Shown: positions 24,961 to 34,377, counted from the first letter of the stretch. The stretch is 64,000 nucleotides of DNA from an uncultured Clostridia bacterium (GCA_910579745.1 CAJTVH010000004.1:42010-106009); one strand, 5' to 3'. The notes: generated by a model from the sequence alone, not told the origin. Translations and numbers: made by a program.

Positions 24961-27087
24961 TTATTTTATAACATTATCTTCTATAATAGTCCAAAAATAG
25001 TCACCTTTTTGAGCTACAATTTTATGAGTTCTTGAGAAATGATTTTCTTTAAACACATTTACACCAGTCCAAACCTCTTGAACGACAGCGTAAAACTTAT
25101 CGCCCATTAAAGCCGAACTTATGATCTGAGCCGAATATTTAGCTCTTTCCGTAATTTCAGCGGGCTCATATTCAGATAAAATACTTCCCTCTCTCATAAG
25201 TTTATCGCTAAAGCCATTAACAGCCTCTATACTTTTTTCACCTGATTTATAGGCAAGCCTTCCCTTAAATATATCAATAACATCATTAGATGCTTTCACC
25301 CTGTCTTTATCATCTTCTGTCTTAGCTTTTCTTAAATCAAACTCACATTTAACGTCATCCGTTTTAATAAGAGCCGAATTGACTCTTACCATTAAATTGT
25401 TAGCTCCAAAACTATAAATCAAATCCCTGTTGCTCTCATTTATCATAAAAGACATATCCGTGCCGTACTCGGCTGATTGGCTTGAGCCGTCTAATATTAT
25501 CTCCATGCCCGAAGCGGTCTGAGAAACTAACTGAGCGTCAAGACGTACCTCAACCCTGTTAGCGTTAGGATTATCAGCGTCATATTTTATGTTTTTATCC
25601 TCGCCGTGCATCACAAGTACAATTCTATCATTATAAGAACCCACTCCCTCAATCACTATTTTATAATTACCAACATCAAAAGAAATGGGCTCTTTATCAG
25701 CCGTACCATAGATACTTTGAACCTTAATGTCTCTGTTTACAGAATAACTCTTAAAAAGATCCTCAAAAGTAAAATAAATTTTACTGTTTAAACTTTCCGT
25801 GCTTCCGAAATCCATTCTTCCGAGAATAGTGTTTCCGTTATCAAAAGAATACATGGAAGGATATTTTTTAAGCTTTTTAATATTTGTGGCGCCTTCCTCA
25901 AGAATTATGCTCTCACTGTGTTTTCCTCTGTCCTGAACAATAGAAAAACCACTTCCCGATGACTTAATGGTATAATTAATTGTAGAACCGGCGCTTGAAA
26001 AAACAGCGTTGTCAATATTTAATTTAACATCGGAATTACCAGACTCAACATTCTCATCAAAAATATATTTAACAGGCGTTTCTTCAAGAATCCCATTAAA
26101 ATCAAACTCAAAATCAAGCCGCTTGCCGTCTTGGGCGTTATACAAAGAAAGTTTTATACTTTTAGCGTTAAGATCAAGAGGCTCAAAACGTAAAATAGTT
26201 TCACCATTTTCGTTTTCAGTGTCCTGAGACATATTTTGTATAAACGATAAATCCATTCCATATAAATTATTATTATTATCACTCAAAATAATATTATATT
26301 TCTGAATATCAAATTTATTTTTAAAGTAAAACAAAGTAGCCTTTGAGTCAACAAGCATTTTCGATAACTCAAATTCCTCATCGTCAAGCTTTCCTTTCTG
26401 CGATAAATAAATATAATTAGCCTCATTCGATTTATAAGAAGAAACATCAATTATGTCAGGCTCTTTTACTTCTTTATGATTCTTCCCTTTAATATTTAAA
26501 GAACCCATAACAAAGATCAAAATGACCACAGCGATTATAAGTATAGACAAAACGCCTATTAACGCGATATAAATTATATTTAGACCCTCGTCTTTTTTAT
26601 CCTCTCCCTCTTGCTTCTCGCCATTAAGCTCGTTATCTATTTCTGCGAGTACGTCTTCTTTATCATTTCTTATTGTATCATATACGGAAATATCATTTAT
26701 GTACTCATAATCAACATCTTTAATCTCTGTCTCGGCGTCCTGACGCAAAAGCTCCTCAATCTCAGCGTCATAATCCACTTTCTCAACAGGTTCATTAGGA
26801 GCTTGATTAATTACCGCTTCCTCTAAATCATCAGGATTTAATAAATCAATCGACTCATCATAATTCTCTTCCTCGCTTTTATTAAGCTCAGGAACAAATA
26901 AAGCGTCGGGGTCGATTTCTTCCAGGATATTATTGTCATTATCCATATTTGTTGAAGATTCGTCAGCGCTTTCGGGATATACTATATTTTCGTCTAAAGC
27001 CTCTTTATTATCCTCAATTAAACTTTCGGCAATATTTTTATCATCATCTCTGCCTTTAAAAATTTGTTTTAATTTATCAAAAATCAA
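24961..27087 (-). CDS. Single-pass membrane protein of unknown function with large ectodomain
   Basis: The 708-residue product starts at TTG 27085-27087, seven bases after GGAGGTG; an upstream ATG overlaps that site. Residues 1-168 are strongly acidic, cytoplasmic and probably disordered. A single hydrophobic helix (about 170-196, YIALIGVLSILIIAVVILIF) follows, and the remaining 500 residues, mostly polar with alternating hydrophobics, read as a beta-rich extracellular region. It ends in a segment (AVVQEVWTGVNVFKENHFSRTH, DYFWTIIEDNVIK) that resembles a small C-terminal sensor-like domain. No catalytic motif, repeat or sorting signal is visible. It is transcribed alone, converging with the ABC-F gene and far from the helicase gene. 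I do not recognise the family. Confidence 0.7.
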   Translation of the reverse strand: MIFDKLKQIFKGRDDDKNIAESLIEDNKEALDENIVYPESADESSTNMDNDNNILEEIDPDALFVPELNKSEEENYDESIDLLNPDDLEEAVINQAPNEPVEKVDYDAEIEELLRQDAETEIKDVDYEYINDISVYDTIRNDKEDVLAEIDNELNGEKQEGEDKKDEGLNIIYIALIGVLSILIIAVVILIFVMGSLNIKGKNHKEVKEPDIIDVSSYKSNEANYIYLSQKGKLDDEEFELSKMLVDSKATLFYFKNKFDIQKYNIILSDNNNNLYGMDLSFIQNMSQDTENENGETILRFEPLDLNAKSIKLSLYNAQDGKRLDFEFDFNGILEETPVKYIFDENVESGNSDVKLNIDNAVFSSAGSTINYTIKSSGSGFSIVQDRGKHSESIILEEGATNIKKLKKYPSMYSFDNGNTILGRMDFGSTESLNSKIYFTFEDLFKSYSVNRDIKVQSIYGTADKEPISFDVGNYKIVIEGVGSYNDRIVLVMHGEDKNIKYDADNPNANRVEVRLDAQLVSQTASGMEIILDGSSQSAEYGTDMSFMINESNRDLIYSFGANNLMVRVNSALIKTDDVKCEFDLRKAKTEDDKDRVKASNDVIDIFKGRLAYKSGEKSIEAVNGFSDKLMREGSILSEYEPAEITERAKYSAQIISSALMGDKFYAVVQEVWTGVNVFKENHFSRTHKIVAQKGDYFWTIIEDNVIK

Positions 27088-27238
27088 AAGATACACCTCC
27101 ATGTATATTTTGTAAAATTTATTTAAGAACTATCTGAAAACCCTATAAAGATTATTTAAAACTAATAAATTTTAACTTATAAAAATATATTTTAAATTTA
27201 AAATAAAAGTAAAATACATAAAAACCATGAAAAAATAA

Positions 27239-27440
27239 GCGAAAATACTTACTATTATTTATTCTACCCGCTATACTTTATTTAATTTTCCCTAAGCAAA
27301 CTCGTATAGACTAACGATTAAACACCGCTTTTTCCAGCCAAAAGCTACCGCGCTAGACAATATATACTATTCAATTAAACTCGTGTACGCCGACGCCGGT
27401 TAATAGTTTTAATCACAGAATAATAGTAAATATTTTATCA
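27239..27440. repeat. Element with imperfect 23-bp terminal inverted repeats
   Basis: GCGAAAATACTTACTATTATT at the left and AATAATAGTAAATATTTTATC at the right are imperfect inverted repeats (about 19 of 23 positions). The core is GC-richer, with ACCGCGCTAGAC and GACGCCGG. About 200 bp, no open frame. Similar in size and build to the element at 61155-61353 but with unrelated ends. Confidence 0.5.
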
Positions 27441-27774
27441 AAAACTAGCGGCAAAATCCATGCCCGCCGATTTTAAGCCATCCAAACAATAATATCATTT
27501 ATTATTGTACTATAAATAATATACCATAAACATAATATTACTGTCAAAACAATTTAACATTAAAACGTATTCAAAAAGCTAAAATACACAAAAAAAATTA
27601 CAAAAAAATAAAATAAGAGTTGTTTAAAAATTTTATAAAGGTTATCAGAAACTCACAAATTTCAAGTCATAAAAATATATTTTAAACTTAAATAATGGCA
27701 AAATATACAAAAACTCATTTAAATTTCAAATAATTTTTTATTTAAATACATTTAAAATCCGTGTTAATTAGGGC

Positions 27775-27922
27775 GTATCTTAAAACTATCATAAGCTATC
27801 AGTTATATACGCAAAATATCCAAAAAATTATTAAAAAATAAACAAAAACGGTTCAGTTAAACAGAAAAGCCTTTCTGTTTTATTTTTTATAATTTTTCGC
27901 GCGTATTTTTGTTTTCAGATAC
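27775..27922 (+). repeat. Family A palindromic repeat, reference copy
   Basis: A 148-bp element from GTATCTTAAAACTATCATAA to GTTTTCAGATAC. Reverse-complemented, it aligns almost throughout with 36091-36243, including ATATACGC, AATATCCAAAAAATTATT and AAACAGAAAAGCCTTTCTGT. The inner AACAGAAA/TTTCTGTT and AAAAAATAAA/TTTATTTTTT pairs show that most of the unit is self-complementary. Confidence 0.8.
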
Positions 27923-28057
27923 GTTCTAATACTTTATCGATAACCCATTAAATAATACCATAGTACCCCATAAAATTTTTATGTTAAAATAATTGCTTTA
28001 TATATCAAATTTTATTAAAACCTGACTATTCATTGTTTTATTGTTTTTCTATATATT

Positions 28058-28162
28058 TTAATTAAAAAATGGGTAAACAGCACCTAAAATCATAATTACA
28101 GCCAATAAAGCCGCGATAATCCCCACAATAATTCTTTTTCTCTCATTATTCATCCTTCTCAT
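28058..28162 (-). CDS. Putative 34-residue single-pass membrane peptide
   Basis: Read by eye: start ATG at 28160-28162, stop TAA at 28058-28060. The peptide has a basic head (MRRMNNERKRI), one hydrophobic helix (VGIIAALLAVIMILGAVY) and a short tail PFFN, the classic build of a small membrane protein inserted with its N-terminus inside. A purine-rich AAAGGAAG lies about 11 bases upstream. Fragments of family B repeat lie on both sides, so it could be a chance open frame, yet the positive-inside pattern and binding site favour a real gene. Small membrane proteins of this type are common next to nothing in particular in Clostridia. Function unknown. Confidence 0.5.
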   Translation of the reverse strand: MRRMNNERKRIIVGIIAALLAVIMILGAVYPFFN

Positions 28163-28406
28163 AAATTTTATTCTTCCTTTCATTTATCAAATTATATCAA
28201 TTCACAAAATTTTTAACGGGAAACAGAAAAATATTTCCCTGATATGTAAAGTTTACTTATTCATTCTTTTATCGTTTCACTATAAATAATCTATAAAAAT
28301 ATAATATTTTTATTTTAAACATTATATATTCCACACGCTTTAATTATAATATATATGAACCATTCTAAATTATAAAACTCGAATAAATTACAGCTTTTCC
28401 GCGTTT

Positions 28407-30263
28407 TTATCTGGTATTCTTAATAATTTTTCTCAAAAACCTTGTGGGCTTTACATCCTGTTCATATCTTGATTTAATAATTGAAATATATAAAAGTTTT
28501 TTCGCTCTTGTTATAGCGACATAAAATAAGCGTCTTTCTTCCTCAATCTCATCAAAAGAGGTGCTTTTCTCATGTGGAATAACCCCCTCCACAGCGCTAG
28601 TTACAAAAACAACGTCAAACTCAAGACCTTTAGCGCTGTGCATAGTCGATAAAACAACCCCATCAGAATTAGAATTTTTACTTACCTTTTTTTCTTTCAT
28701 TTCTAGAGTGACATCAGCTACATGCGTAAGATAATCCTCAATTTTCTCATAACCTTTCGCCCCCTCTTGAATTTCATCAAGAACCTCAAAAAGACTTTTA
28801 GGTGTAACTTTTCTGAAAGCGGCGTATTCTTTTATGTAGTCATCATAACCGATGGTTTTTCTTATATATTTAAAAGCTTCGTAAGTTGTTTTTCTTCTCG
28901 CCACAGACAAATGATATATGAGCTCGTCAAGACGCTCGCTTTGCCATAATTTAATATCCTTTACACTATATAAAGAGTTAAGCAAAGAATCGTTTCTCAT
29001 TTTTTTAGCTTCCGCCAAAATAGCCTTGCTTATATATCTTTTAGGCTTATTTATAATTCTCTCAAGAGCCTGGTCGTTTTCTGAATTTAATATTAAATTA
29101 AAATAAGCGAAAATATCTTTTGAGACACGATGTTCATAAATACTCGGAACCTCGTCTTTAATCTGATAAGGGATATTAAAATCCATAAAAGCGTCAACAA
29201 TCGCCCTCGCTTGTATATTAGTTCTGTAAATAACGGCGATTCTTCGTAAACCCAAATTAAACTTATTTTTATACGCGATAATTTTTTTCGCGATTTCCAC
29301 CGCTTCAGAGCCAATATCATCACTTTTTATTAAAACAGGCATATTTCCGTCTTTTTGAGTCCCTTTAATAATTTTTTCGTATCTGTTTTTATTTCCCTTT
29401 ATAACAGCGTTGCATAAATTTATAATTTGAGTGGTAGACCTGTAATTTATATCAAGAATAATTTTTTTAACACCATCAAAATCCTTTGGAAACCTCATAA
29501 GAAACTCCGGGCTGGCTCCCCTGAATTTATAAATACTCTGGTCATCGTCACCAACAATGAAAATGTTTCCCGTTTTGTCCGTTAAAAGCTTGATACACTC
29601 ATATTGGGCTTTATTAATATCTTGAAACTCATCTATTAACACATATTTGTATCTCTTTTTCCACTTTTCAAGAATATCGTCATTTTGTTTTAAATATTGA
29701 TAACACTTACAAATCATATCGTCAAAATCAATTTTATTATTTTGAGATTTAATATTCTCATACTCATTAAAAAGCGATGTAAATTCCATCTTTCCAAAAT
29801 TGGATGTTTTATGACTCTCACAATCAATAAGCTCATTCTTAACAAAAGAAATTTCGTTTAAAACATTAGCTACATATTCTTCCTCATCTTCAATAATAAG
29901 TTCTTTCTCAGTAATAATTTTTTTTATTATAGCTCGTTTTTCATCTTCCTTAATAATATTTTCCAAATCAAAGCCAAAACTGTTTCTTAAAATTCTAAAA
30001 AAATAAGAATGAAAAGTTCCGAAAAAAACTTGTGAGTTTTCATCAATTTCTTTAAAACGACTTTTCATCTCATTAGCCGCGGATTTAGTAAATGTTATAA
30101 CAAGTATTTCTTTCGGCAAAACGCCATATTTCTCAATAAGGGTTTTTATTCTGTATAGAATAACAGTTGTCTTTCCGCTTCCTGGCCCAGCTAAAACCAT
30201 CATAGGACCAATATTATGAAAAACAGCTTTTTTTTGCTTTTCGTTTAAGTCTATGTAAGACAT
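28407..30263 (-). CDS. UvrD/PcrA-like ATP-dependent DNA helicase
   Basis: A 618-residue superfamily 1A 3'-5' helicase. All motifs are present in order: Q-motif LNEKQKKAV, Walker A AGPGSGKTT, TFTKSAANEM (Ia), TFHSYFFRIL, VLIDEFQDIN (II), GDDDQSIYKFRGA (III), LDINYRST (IV), TMHSAKGLEFDVVF (V) and YVAITRAKK (VI). It is shorter than PcrA (about 720 residues) and lacks the C-terminal Tudor-like RNA polymerase-binding part, so it is better called a UvrD/Rep-type paralogue with likely roles in repair. GGAGGC precedes the ATG. No partner gene is adjacent. Confidence 0.93.
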   Translation of the reverse strand: MSYIDLNEKQKKAVFHNIGPMMVLAGPGSGKTTVILYRIKTLIEKYGVLPKEILVITFTKSAANEMKSRFKEIDENSQVFFGTFHSYFFRILRNSFGFDLENIIKEDEKRAIIKKIITEKELIIEDEEEYVANVLNEISFVKNELIDCESHKTSNFGKMEFTSLFNEYENIKSQNNKIDFDDMICKCYQYLKQNDDILEKWKKRYKYVLIDEFQDINKAQYECIKLLTDKTGNIFIVGDDDQSIYKFRGASPEFLMRFPKDFDGVKKIILDINYRSTTQIINLCNAVIKGNKNRYEKIIKGTQKDGNMPVLIKSDDIGSEAVEIAKKIIAYKNKFNLGLRRIAVIYRTNIQARAIVDAFMDFNIPYQIKDEVPSIYEHRVSKDIFAYFNLILNSENDQALERIINKPKRYISKAILAEAKKMRNDSLLNSLYSVKDIKLWQSERLDELIYHLSVARRKTTYEAFKYIRKTIGYDDYIKEYAAFRKVTPKSLFEVLDEIQEGAKGYEKIEDYLTHVADVTLEMKEKKVSKNSNSDGVVLSTMHSAKGLEFDVVFVTSAVEGVIPHEKSTSFDEIEEERRLFYVAITRAKKLLYISIIKSRYEQDVKPTRFLRKIIKNTR

Positions 30264-30655
30264 AATAATGCCTCCAAAATAAAAATATTTTATATCGACT
30301 ACAATATATAGAGCATAAATAAAAAATCATTCCGCTCAAAACTTTTAAAGTTATTTAGTGACTTTCTTTATATAACCCACAAGTAAATTATTCTTTCTAA
30401 AATTATTTTTATTTTAATTATAATTAATGTGGTTAAAAATATTTATAAGCGAATAATAAAATAATAATAATATTTTTTAAATTTGTTTCTATGTTCTTTC
30501 CATTATTGATCGTACCGCGGTAAACGCAAAATTTCATTATTTAGACATTGACTTGTTTCTTGTAATAAGTGTATAATAAAATTAACTCTTTCTTATATAT
30601 TATAACACAATTTTTTTATATGTAAAACATAAATAAAATTTAAGGAGAAATACAA
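30264..30655. other. Gap between helicase and small TPR gene
   Basis: AT-rich, no gene. It holds the plus-strand promoter at 30548-30577 and a short GTACCGCGGTA palindrome near 30510. Otherwise nothing recognisable. Confidence 0.4.
30548..30577 (+). promoter_or_regulatory. Sigma-A promoter for the 203-residue TPR-like gene
   Basis: TTGACT (30548-30553) and TATAAT (30572-30577) are spaced by 18 bp, 78 bases before the start codon at 30656. Confidence 0.65.
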
Positions 30656-31267
30656 ATGCCTATTTTTTTTATTTTATTTTTAGGAACGGTTCTCGGAATA
30701 CAAATTATGATGAGAAAGAATAAAGTTGACTTAAAAAAAACTCTTGAAAATATACAAGAGAGAGAACGAAAAGCCAATCTAAGCAAAAAAAGGGAAATAG
30801 ATAAAGAATTTTATATAATTCCCGATGAAGCCGTACTTCCTATAAAAAATTATGATGAGACTTCCGAAAACAAAAAAATAATAGATATACAAAAACTCGT
30901 TCTAAAAAAAGCTTCTCTTACAATGATTAAATTTGATGAACAGATTTCAAACACAGATTTAAAATTCAAATATGGTTTTTCAAATCTTGAAACAATAACA
31001 ATATATGAGGAACATTACAACTCTTATATGCAGACTCTTGTAGAATGGGCAAAAATACTTTTTGAGAGAAATAATTTATCTGACGCTGAAATAATATTAA
31101 ATGAGGCAATTCGTCTAAAATGTGATCTAAGCAAGGCTTATATGCTTTTAATTGATATTTATAGGCAAAAAAACGATTCGGACAAATTAAAAAATCTAAT
31201 AAACACAGTAGAAAACTCAACTTTAAAATTAAAAACAAAAATTCTTAAATACTCAAAAACCGTATAA
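30656..31267 (+). CDS. Membrane-anchored protein with TPR-like C-terminus, unknown function
   Basis: 203 residues. Residues 2-19 (IFFILFLGTVLGIQIMM) form an N-terminal anchor followed at once by basic residues, so the chain probably stays in the cytoplasm. Residues 25-60 are a charged helix (Lys/Glu/Arg). The C-terminal 80 residues (WAKILFERNNLSDAEIILNEAIRLKCDLSKAYMLLIDIYRQ) fit about two TPR units. AAGGAG precedes the ATG, and a good promoter lies upstream. It stands alone between the helicase gene and the coat genes. I do not recognise the family. Confidence 0.75.
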   Translation: MPIFFILFLGTVLGIQIMMRKNKVDLKKTLENIQERERKANLSKKREIDKEFYIIPDEAVLPIKNYDETSENKKIIDIQKLVLKKASLTMIKFDEQISNTDLKFKYGFSNLETITIYEEHYNSYMQTLVEWAKILFERNNLSDAEIILNEAIRLKCDLSKAYMLLIDIYRQKNDSDKLKNLINTVENSTLKLKTKILKYSKTV

Positions 31268-31288
31268 AATTCCACCACGTATAACAAA

Positions 31289-31386
31289 ATAGTAAAATAA
31301 TGAACATACAAGCTTCAATAAAATCTGATTATTAAAAAATTATTTTATTATTCTGTTTTAAAGATTTCCCAAATTTCTATAACGCT
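31289..31386. repeat. Family B-like repeat, degraded
   Basis: AATAGTAAAATAAT on the left and ATTATTTTATTATTCTG on the right are inverted, around AGCTTCAATAAAATCTG, in the order of the better family B copies. The right end is TTTCTATAACG. It lies between the TPR gene and the coat-gene terminator. Confidence 0.5.
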
Positions 31387-31483
31387 AAATAAATTGAAAT
31401 ACTAAAAAATATCCTCCCGCTAAACTGTAAAAATACTATTACCTTTTTCTCTCGAATTTCATTTTTAATGTCTCCGTAAAATA

Positions 31484-31524
31484 AAAAATACAATACACGG
31501 CAATTTTCCGTATATTGTATTTTT
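31484..31524 (-). terminator. Intrinsic terminator of the coat-gene pair
   Basis: Minus-strand hairpin: 31508-31524 pairs with 31484-31500 (16 of 17, one mismatch) around a seven-base loop. The foot is TTTTTTATTTT. It lies seven bases after the coat protein stop codon. Confidence 0.8.
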
Positions 31525-31530
31525 GTTTTT

Positions 31531-31782
31531 CTACTGTGCCTGTAAACTATATTCTTGTTTCAGCGAGTTTATTTTCGCCTGATCCGCCTGTTTTGTGGTA
31601 TACCAGCCTTTAGACACCATTTTGCCATAAAGTTCGTCCTGCATACATAAAGCTTCGTTAAGCGCGTTATTAAAAGCCTGATGTACATTTTCCGTAGATG
31701 ATTCCAAAGTTCCATGCATAAATAAATCACATACACCTTTTTCAAGAAGTAAAATATTTTCCATTAAATTTTTATCTTCCAT
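31531..31782 (-). CDS. CotF-like spore coat protein (COG5577)
   Basis: An 83-residue protein. The stretch SSTENVHQAFNNALNEALCMQDELYGKMVSKGWYTTKQADQ is typical of the Coat F family, a ferritin-like helical hairpin found on spore surfaces. GGGAGAG precedes the ATG by about seven bases. A short coat-type gene lies 23 bases upstream on the same strand, and a terminator follows. Expression is expected in the mother cell during sporulation, but I could not identify a sigma-E or sigma-K promoter by eye. Confidence 0.85.
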   Translation of the reverse strand: MEDKNLMENILLLEKGVCDLFMHGTLESSTENVHQAFNNALNEALCMQDELYGKMVSKGWYTTKQADQAKINSLKQEYSLQAQ

Positions 31783-31805
31783 AAATGACTCTCCCTTGTA
31801 TTATT

Positions 31806-31979
31806 TTAAAGTATACCATAAAAGCTCTGAAAAATCTTAGAATGTTTTTGCGCCATTTGCTCAACATACATTTTTAAATCAACATCTTTTATTTGATTAG
31901 CCGTTTGCTTGCATTTGCTCTGAAAATATTTTTCGTGTCCCAAAACATCTTCGATATAAAGTAATTCTTTATCAGTCAT
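31806..31979 (-). CDS. Short coat-associated protein upstream of the CotF-like gene
   Basis: A 57-residue frame read by eye from ATG 31977-31979, five bases after a strong GGAGGT site, to TAA at 31806-31808. It is helical and charged (LYIEDVLGHEKYFQSKCKQT, MYVEQMAQKHSKIFQSFY). Such small genes commonly precede CotF-type genes in Clostridia and probably form the partner half of a coat pair. The two genes are 23 bases apart and surely cotranscribed. Confidence 0.75.
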   Translation of the reverse strand: MTDKELLYIEDVLGHEKYFQSKCKQTANQIKDVDLKMYVEQMAQKHSKIFQSFYGIL

Positions 31980-32568
31980 TAAATTACCTCCTGTTTTATA
32001 CTAAAATGTTTAGTGTCAATTATAGAAACTGCCGATTAATAAATTTTTATTACTTAGACTGGCATTAACTTACAGCAACTTTATTTAAAATAAAATCTAG
32101 AAGCTATTTGAGAAATTTTAAAAAAATATGCTTTCTTTGTTTAGTTTATATTTAAATCGCTATAAATTTTTTATATTGTTCTCAAAACTATTTTAGCACT
32201 TTCTACACTGATATTTTGCAATTTTTACAATAAATTATACACAAAAAAAATACACAATAAATAGCAAAATTTAAATTTCTATTTATTGTGTATTTGAAAT
32301 TTAAGTCTTAAAAAAATATATTATTTCCTTTTTTAATCACTAAAAACAATTCCTTATGTCTCTAACTCAATTCAACCCTATAATGTGTAAATTTCCTATA
32401 TCTATAAATTATACTCAGAAAATAATCGTATATATTCGTTAATATCTTACTTTTTAATTTTCTTTAAAAAGATTACCAAAAAATCCAAAAAATCAGTGGT
32501 TACTTATAAAAAATAACACCGCTAATTTTTTGCTTCTCAATTTAGCTAAAGCTTGTTTAACCCTAATC
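31980..32568. other. Gap between purH and the coat genes
   Basis: AT-rich without a gene. It contains the purH terminator at 32241-32295 and, to its left, the unassigned promoter region of the coat genes. Nothing else is recognisable. Confidence 0.4.
32241..32295 (-). terminator. Intrinsic terminator downstream of purH
   Basis: On the minus strand 32279-32295 pairs perfectly with 32248-32264 (17 bp) around a 14-base loop, followed by a T-run of eight. It lies about 270 bases after the purH stop. Confidence 0.75.
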
Positions 32569-34125
32569 TTAATGCCTGAAATGGCGCATACCCGTAAATA
32601 CCATAGCTATACCATACTTATCACAAGCTTCAATGGAATCTTTATCCCTTACAGAACCTCCTGGTTGAATAATAGCGGTGATTCCGGCCGCCGCCGCCGC
32701 CTGAACACAATCGTCAAACGGAAAAAAAGCGTCAGAAGCCAAAACCGCCCCCTTAACAACATCTTCACCAAGCTGCTCAATACCGTGCTCAATAGCCTGC
32801 TTAGTCGCCCAAATACGATTTACTTGACCTGGCCCGATACCTACTGACTGCTTATCTTTTCCTATAGCAATTCCGTTAGATTTAGCGAATTTAACAATTT
32901 TCCATGTAAAGAGCAAATCATCCATTTCCTTATCGGTTGGCTTACGTTCTGTAACAACTTTAAGTTCTTCCTCATTAAATAACTCATTGTCAATATCCTG
33001 AACAAGAACCCCGCCGGAAACCTTTTTAATATCAAAAGCGTTTTGATGCTGTTTTCTACCTATGTCATCCAATTTAAGAATACGAATATTTTTCTTTTTA
33101 GTAAGGATTTCCAAAGCATCGTCAGTAAAATCAGGAGCCAAAACTATCTCAAGGAAAATTTTACTGATTTCTTCCGCTGTATCTTTCTCAATAATTCCAT
33201 TCGCTACAACAATACCTCCAAAAATAGAAACAGGATCGGTATTATAAGCTTTTACATAAGCGTCGTAAATGCTTGTTCCGCTTGCCACCCCGCATGGATT
33301 TGAGTGTTTGCAGGCAACAACGGTTGGCTCGTCATATTCTTTTAAGAGCTCTAAGGCTCCGTGAGTATCATTAATATTATTAAAAGAAAGTTCTTTTCCG
33401 TGAAGCTGTTTAATGCCTGTAAGCATACCGCTGTTATTTCCGACTTCTTTATAAAAAGCCGCTTTTTGATGAGGGTTTTCCCCATATCTCATATCCTGAA
33501 TCTTTTCAAAAGTCATGCTTAAAGTTTTAGGATACTTTTCAATACCTGCTTTATCTTGAAGATAATTAGCGATAAGAGCGTCATAATAGGCGGTATGATT
33601 AAATACTTTAGCCGCCAAATAAAAATTAGTTTTTTCTGAGACTTTTCCATTATTTTTAATTTCATCAATAACTTTATCATAATCGTTAGGGTCAATAATC
33701 ACGGAAACATCTCTGTAGTTTTTAGCCGCCGCCCTAAGCATGGTAGGTCCTCCAATATCAATATTCTCAATAGCCTCATCAAGTTGTACGCCGTCTTTTA
33801 AAATTGTCTGCTTAAAAGGATAAAGATTAACGACAACCATATCAATTAAATCCACGCCAAGCTCTTTAACTTGTTTCATATGTTCAGAATTACTTCTCAT
33901 GGCTAAAAGTCCGGCGTGAATATTAGGATGTAACGTTTTAACTCTTCCATCAAGACATTCGGGAAATCCTGTGACATCAGAAATACCGATAACAGAAACG
34001 CCAGCGTCAGCAAGGGTTTTATATGTACCGCCTGTGGAAATAATCTCAATGCCGAGTCCACTTATTCTTTTAGCGAAATCAACAATACCCGTTTTATCGG
34101 AAACACTTATTAAAGCTCTTTTCAT
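32569..34125 (-). CDS. purH: Bifunctional AICAR formyltransferase / IMP cyclohydrolase
   Basis: A 518-residue protein catalysing the last two steps of IMP synthesis. The N-terminal MGS-like cyclohydrolase domain begins MKRALISVSDKTGIVDFAK and includes NIDIGGPTMLRAAAKN. The C-terminal transformylase has the catalytic pair in VACKHSNPCGVASG, then VLASDAFFPFDD and ITAIIQPGGSVRDKDSI, and ends in the expected GMRHFRH. Start at ATG 34123-34125 behind AAAGGAG; the frame extends eleven codons further without a binding site. It is separated from the usual purine operon and lies downstream of a purine permease on the same strand, suggesting shared purine control, but no purine riboswitch is visible. 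Confidence 0.97.
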   Translation of the reverse strand: MKRALISVSDKTGIVDFAKRISGLGIEIISTGGTYKTLADAGVSVIGISDVTGFPECLDGRVKTLHPNIHAGLLAMRSNSEHMKQVKELGVDLIDMVVVNLYPFKQTILKDGVQLDEAIENIDIGGPTMLRAAAKNYRDVSVIIDPNDYDKVIDEIKNNGKVSEKTNFYLAAKVFNHTAYYDALIANYLQDKAGIEKYPKTLSMTFEKIQDMRYGENPHQKAAFYKEVGNNSGMLTGIKQLHGKELSFNNINDTHGALELLKEYDEPTVVACKHSNPCGVASGTSIYDAYVKAYNTDPVSIFGGIVVANGIIEKDTAEEISKIFLEIVLAPDFTDDALEILTKKKNIRILKLDDIGRKQHQNAFDIKKVSGGVLVQDIDNELFNEEELKVVTERKPTDKEMDDLLFTWKIVKFAKSNGIAIGKDKQSVGIGPGQVNRIWATKQAIEHGIEQLGEDVVKGAVLASDAFFPFDDCVQAAAAAGITAIIQPGGSVRDKDSIEACDKYGIAMVFTGMRHFRH

Positions 34126-34377
34126 TAGTAAAAACTCCTTTCTGAAATTAAAATTCATACATACCGTTTATATATGTAAGACCGTCATAAATAAAGTTTA
34201 GTTCTTTTGACTGTATACAGCCAAATAACAGCAGAAATATATAAAACTATAACAGCTTTCGTGAAAAATAAAAAAAGCCGCTCAAAAAACATAAATAAAA
34301 AATTTCTGTTCGGACGGTTAATATAACAAATTCCGCGCACCACCGCGGTAAAAAAAATGTCACTTACACAGAAGCAT
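34126..34377. other. Region between the purine permease and purH
   Basis: 250 bases without a gene. On the minus strand it carries ACCGCGG, then GGTGGTGCGCGGAA and CCGTCC, resembling the 3' part of a T-box (GGTGGNACCGCGG). The upstream stem I and specifier region are absent because the permease gene ends only about 40 bases earlier. It is possibly a structured leader for purH, but not a convincing riboswitch. Confidence 0.3.

Larger units (their letters stand above)
27088..28406. other. 1.3-kb gap packed with palindromic repeats and one small gene
   Basis: From left to right: an element at about 27239-27440 with inverted ends AAAATACTTACTATTATT and AATAATAGTAAATATTTT around a GC-richer core; a short family A-like fragment near 27560-27610; a clean family A copy at 27775-27922; a family B right half near 27990-28056; the 34-codon gene at 28058-28162; and a second family B fragment at about 28206-28283. 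No other gene is supported. Confidence 0.55.
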
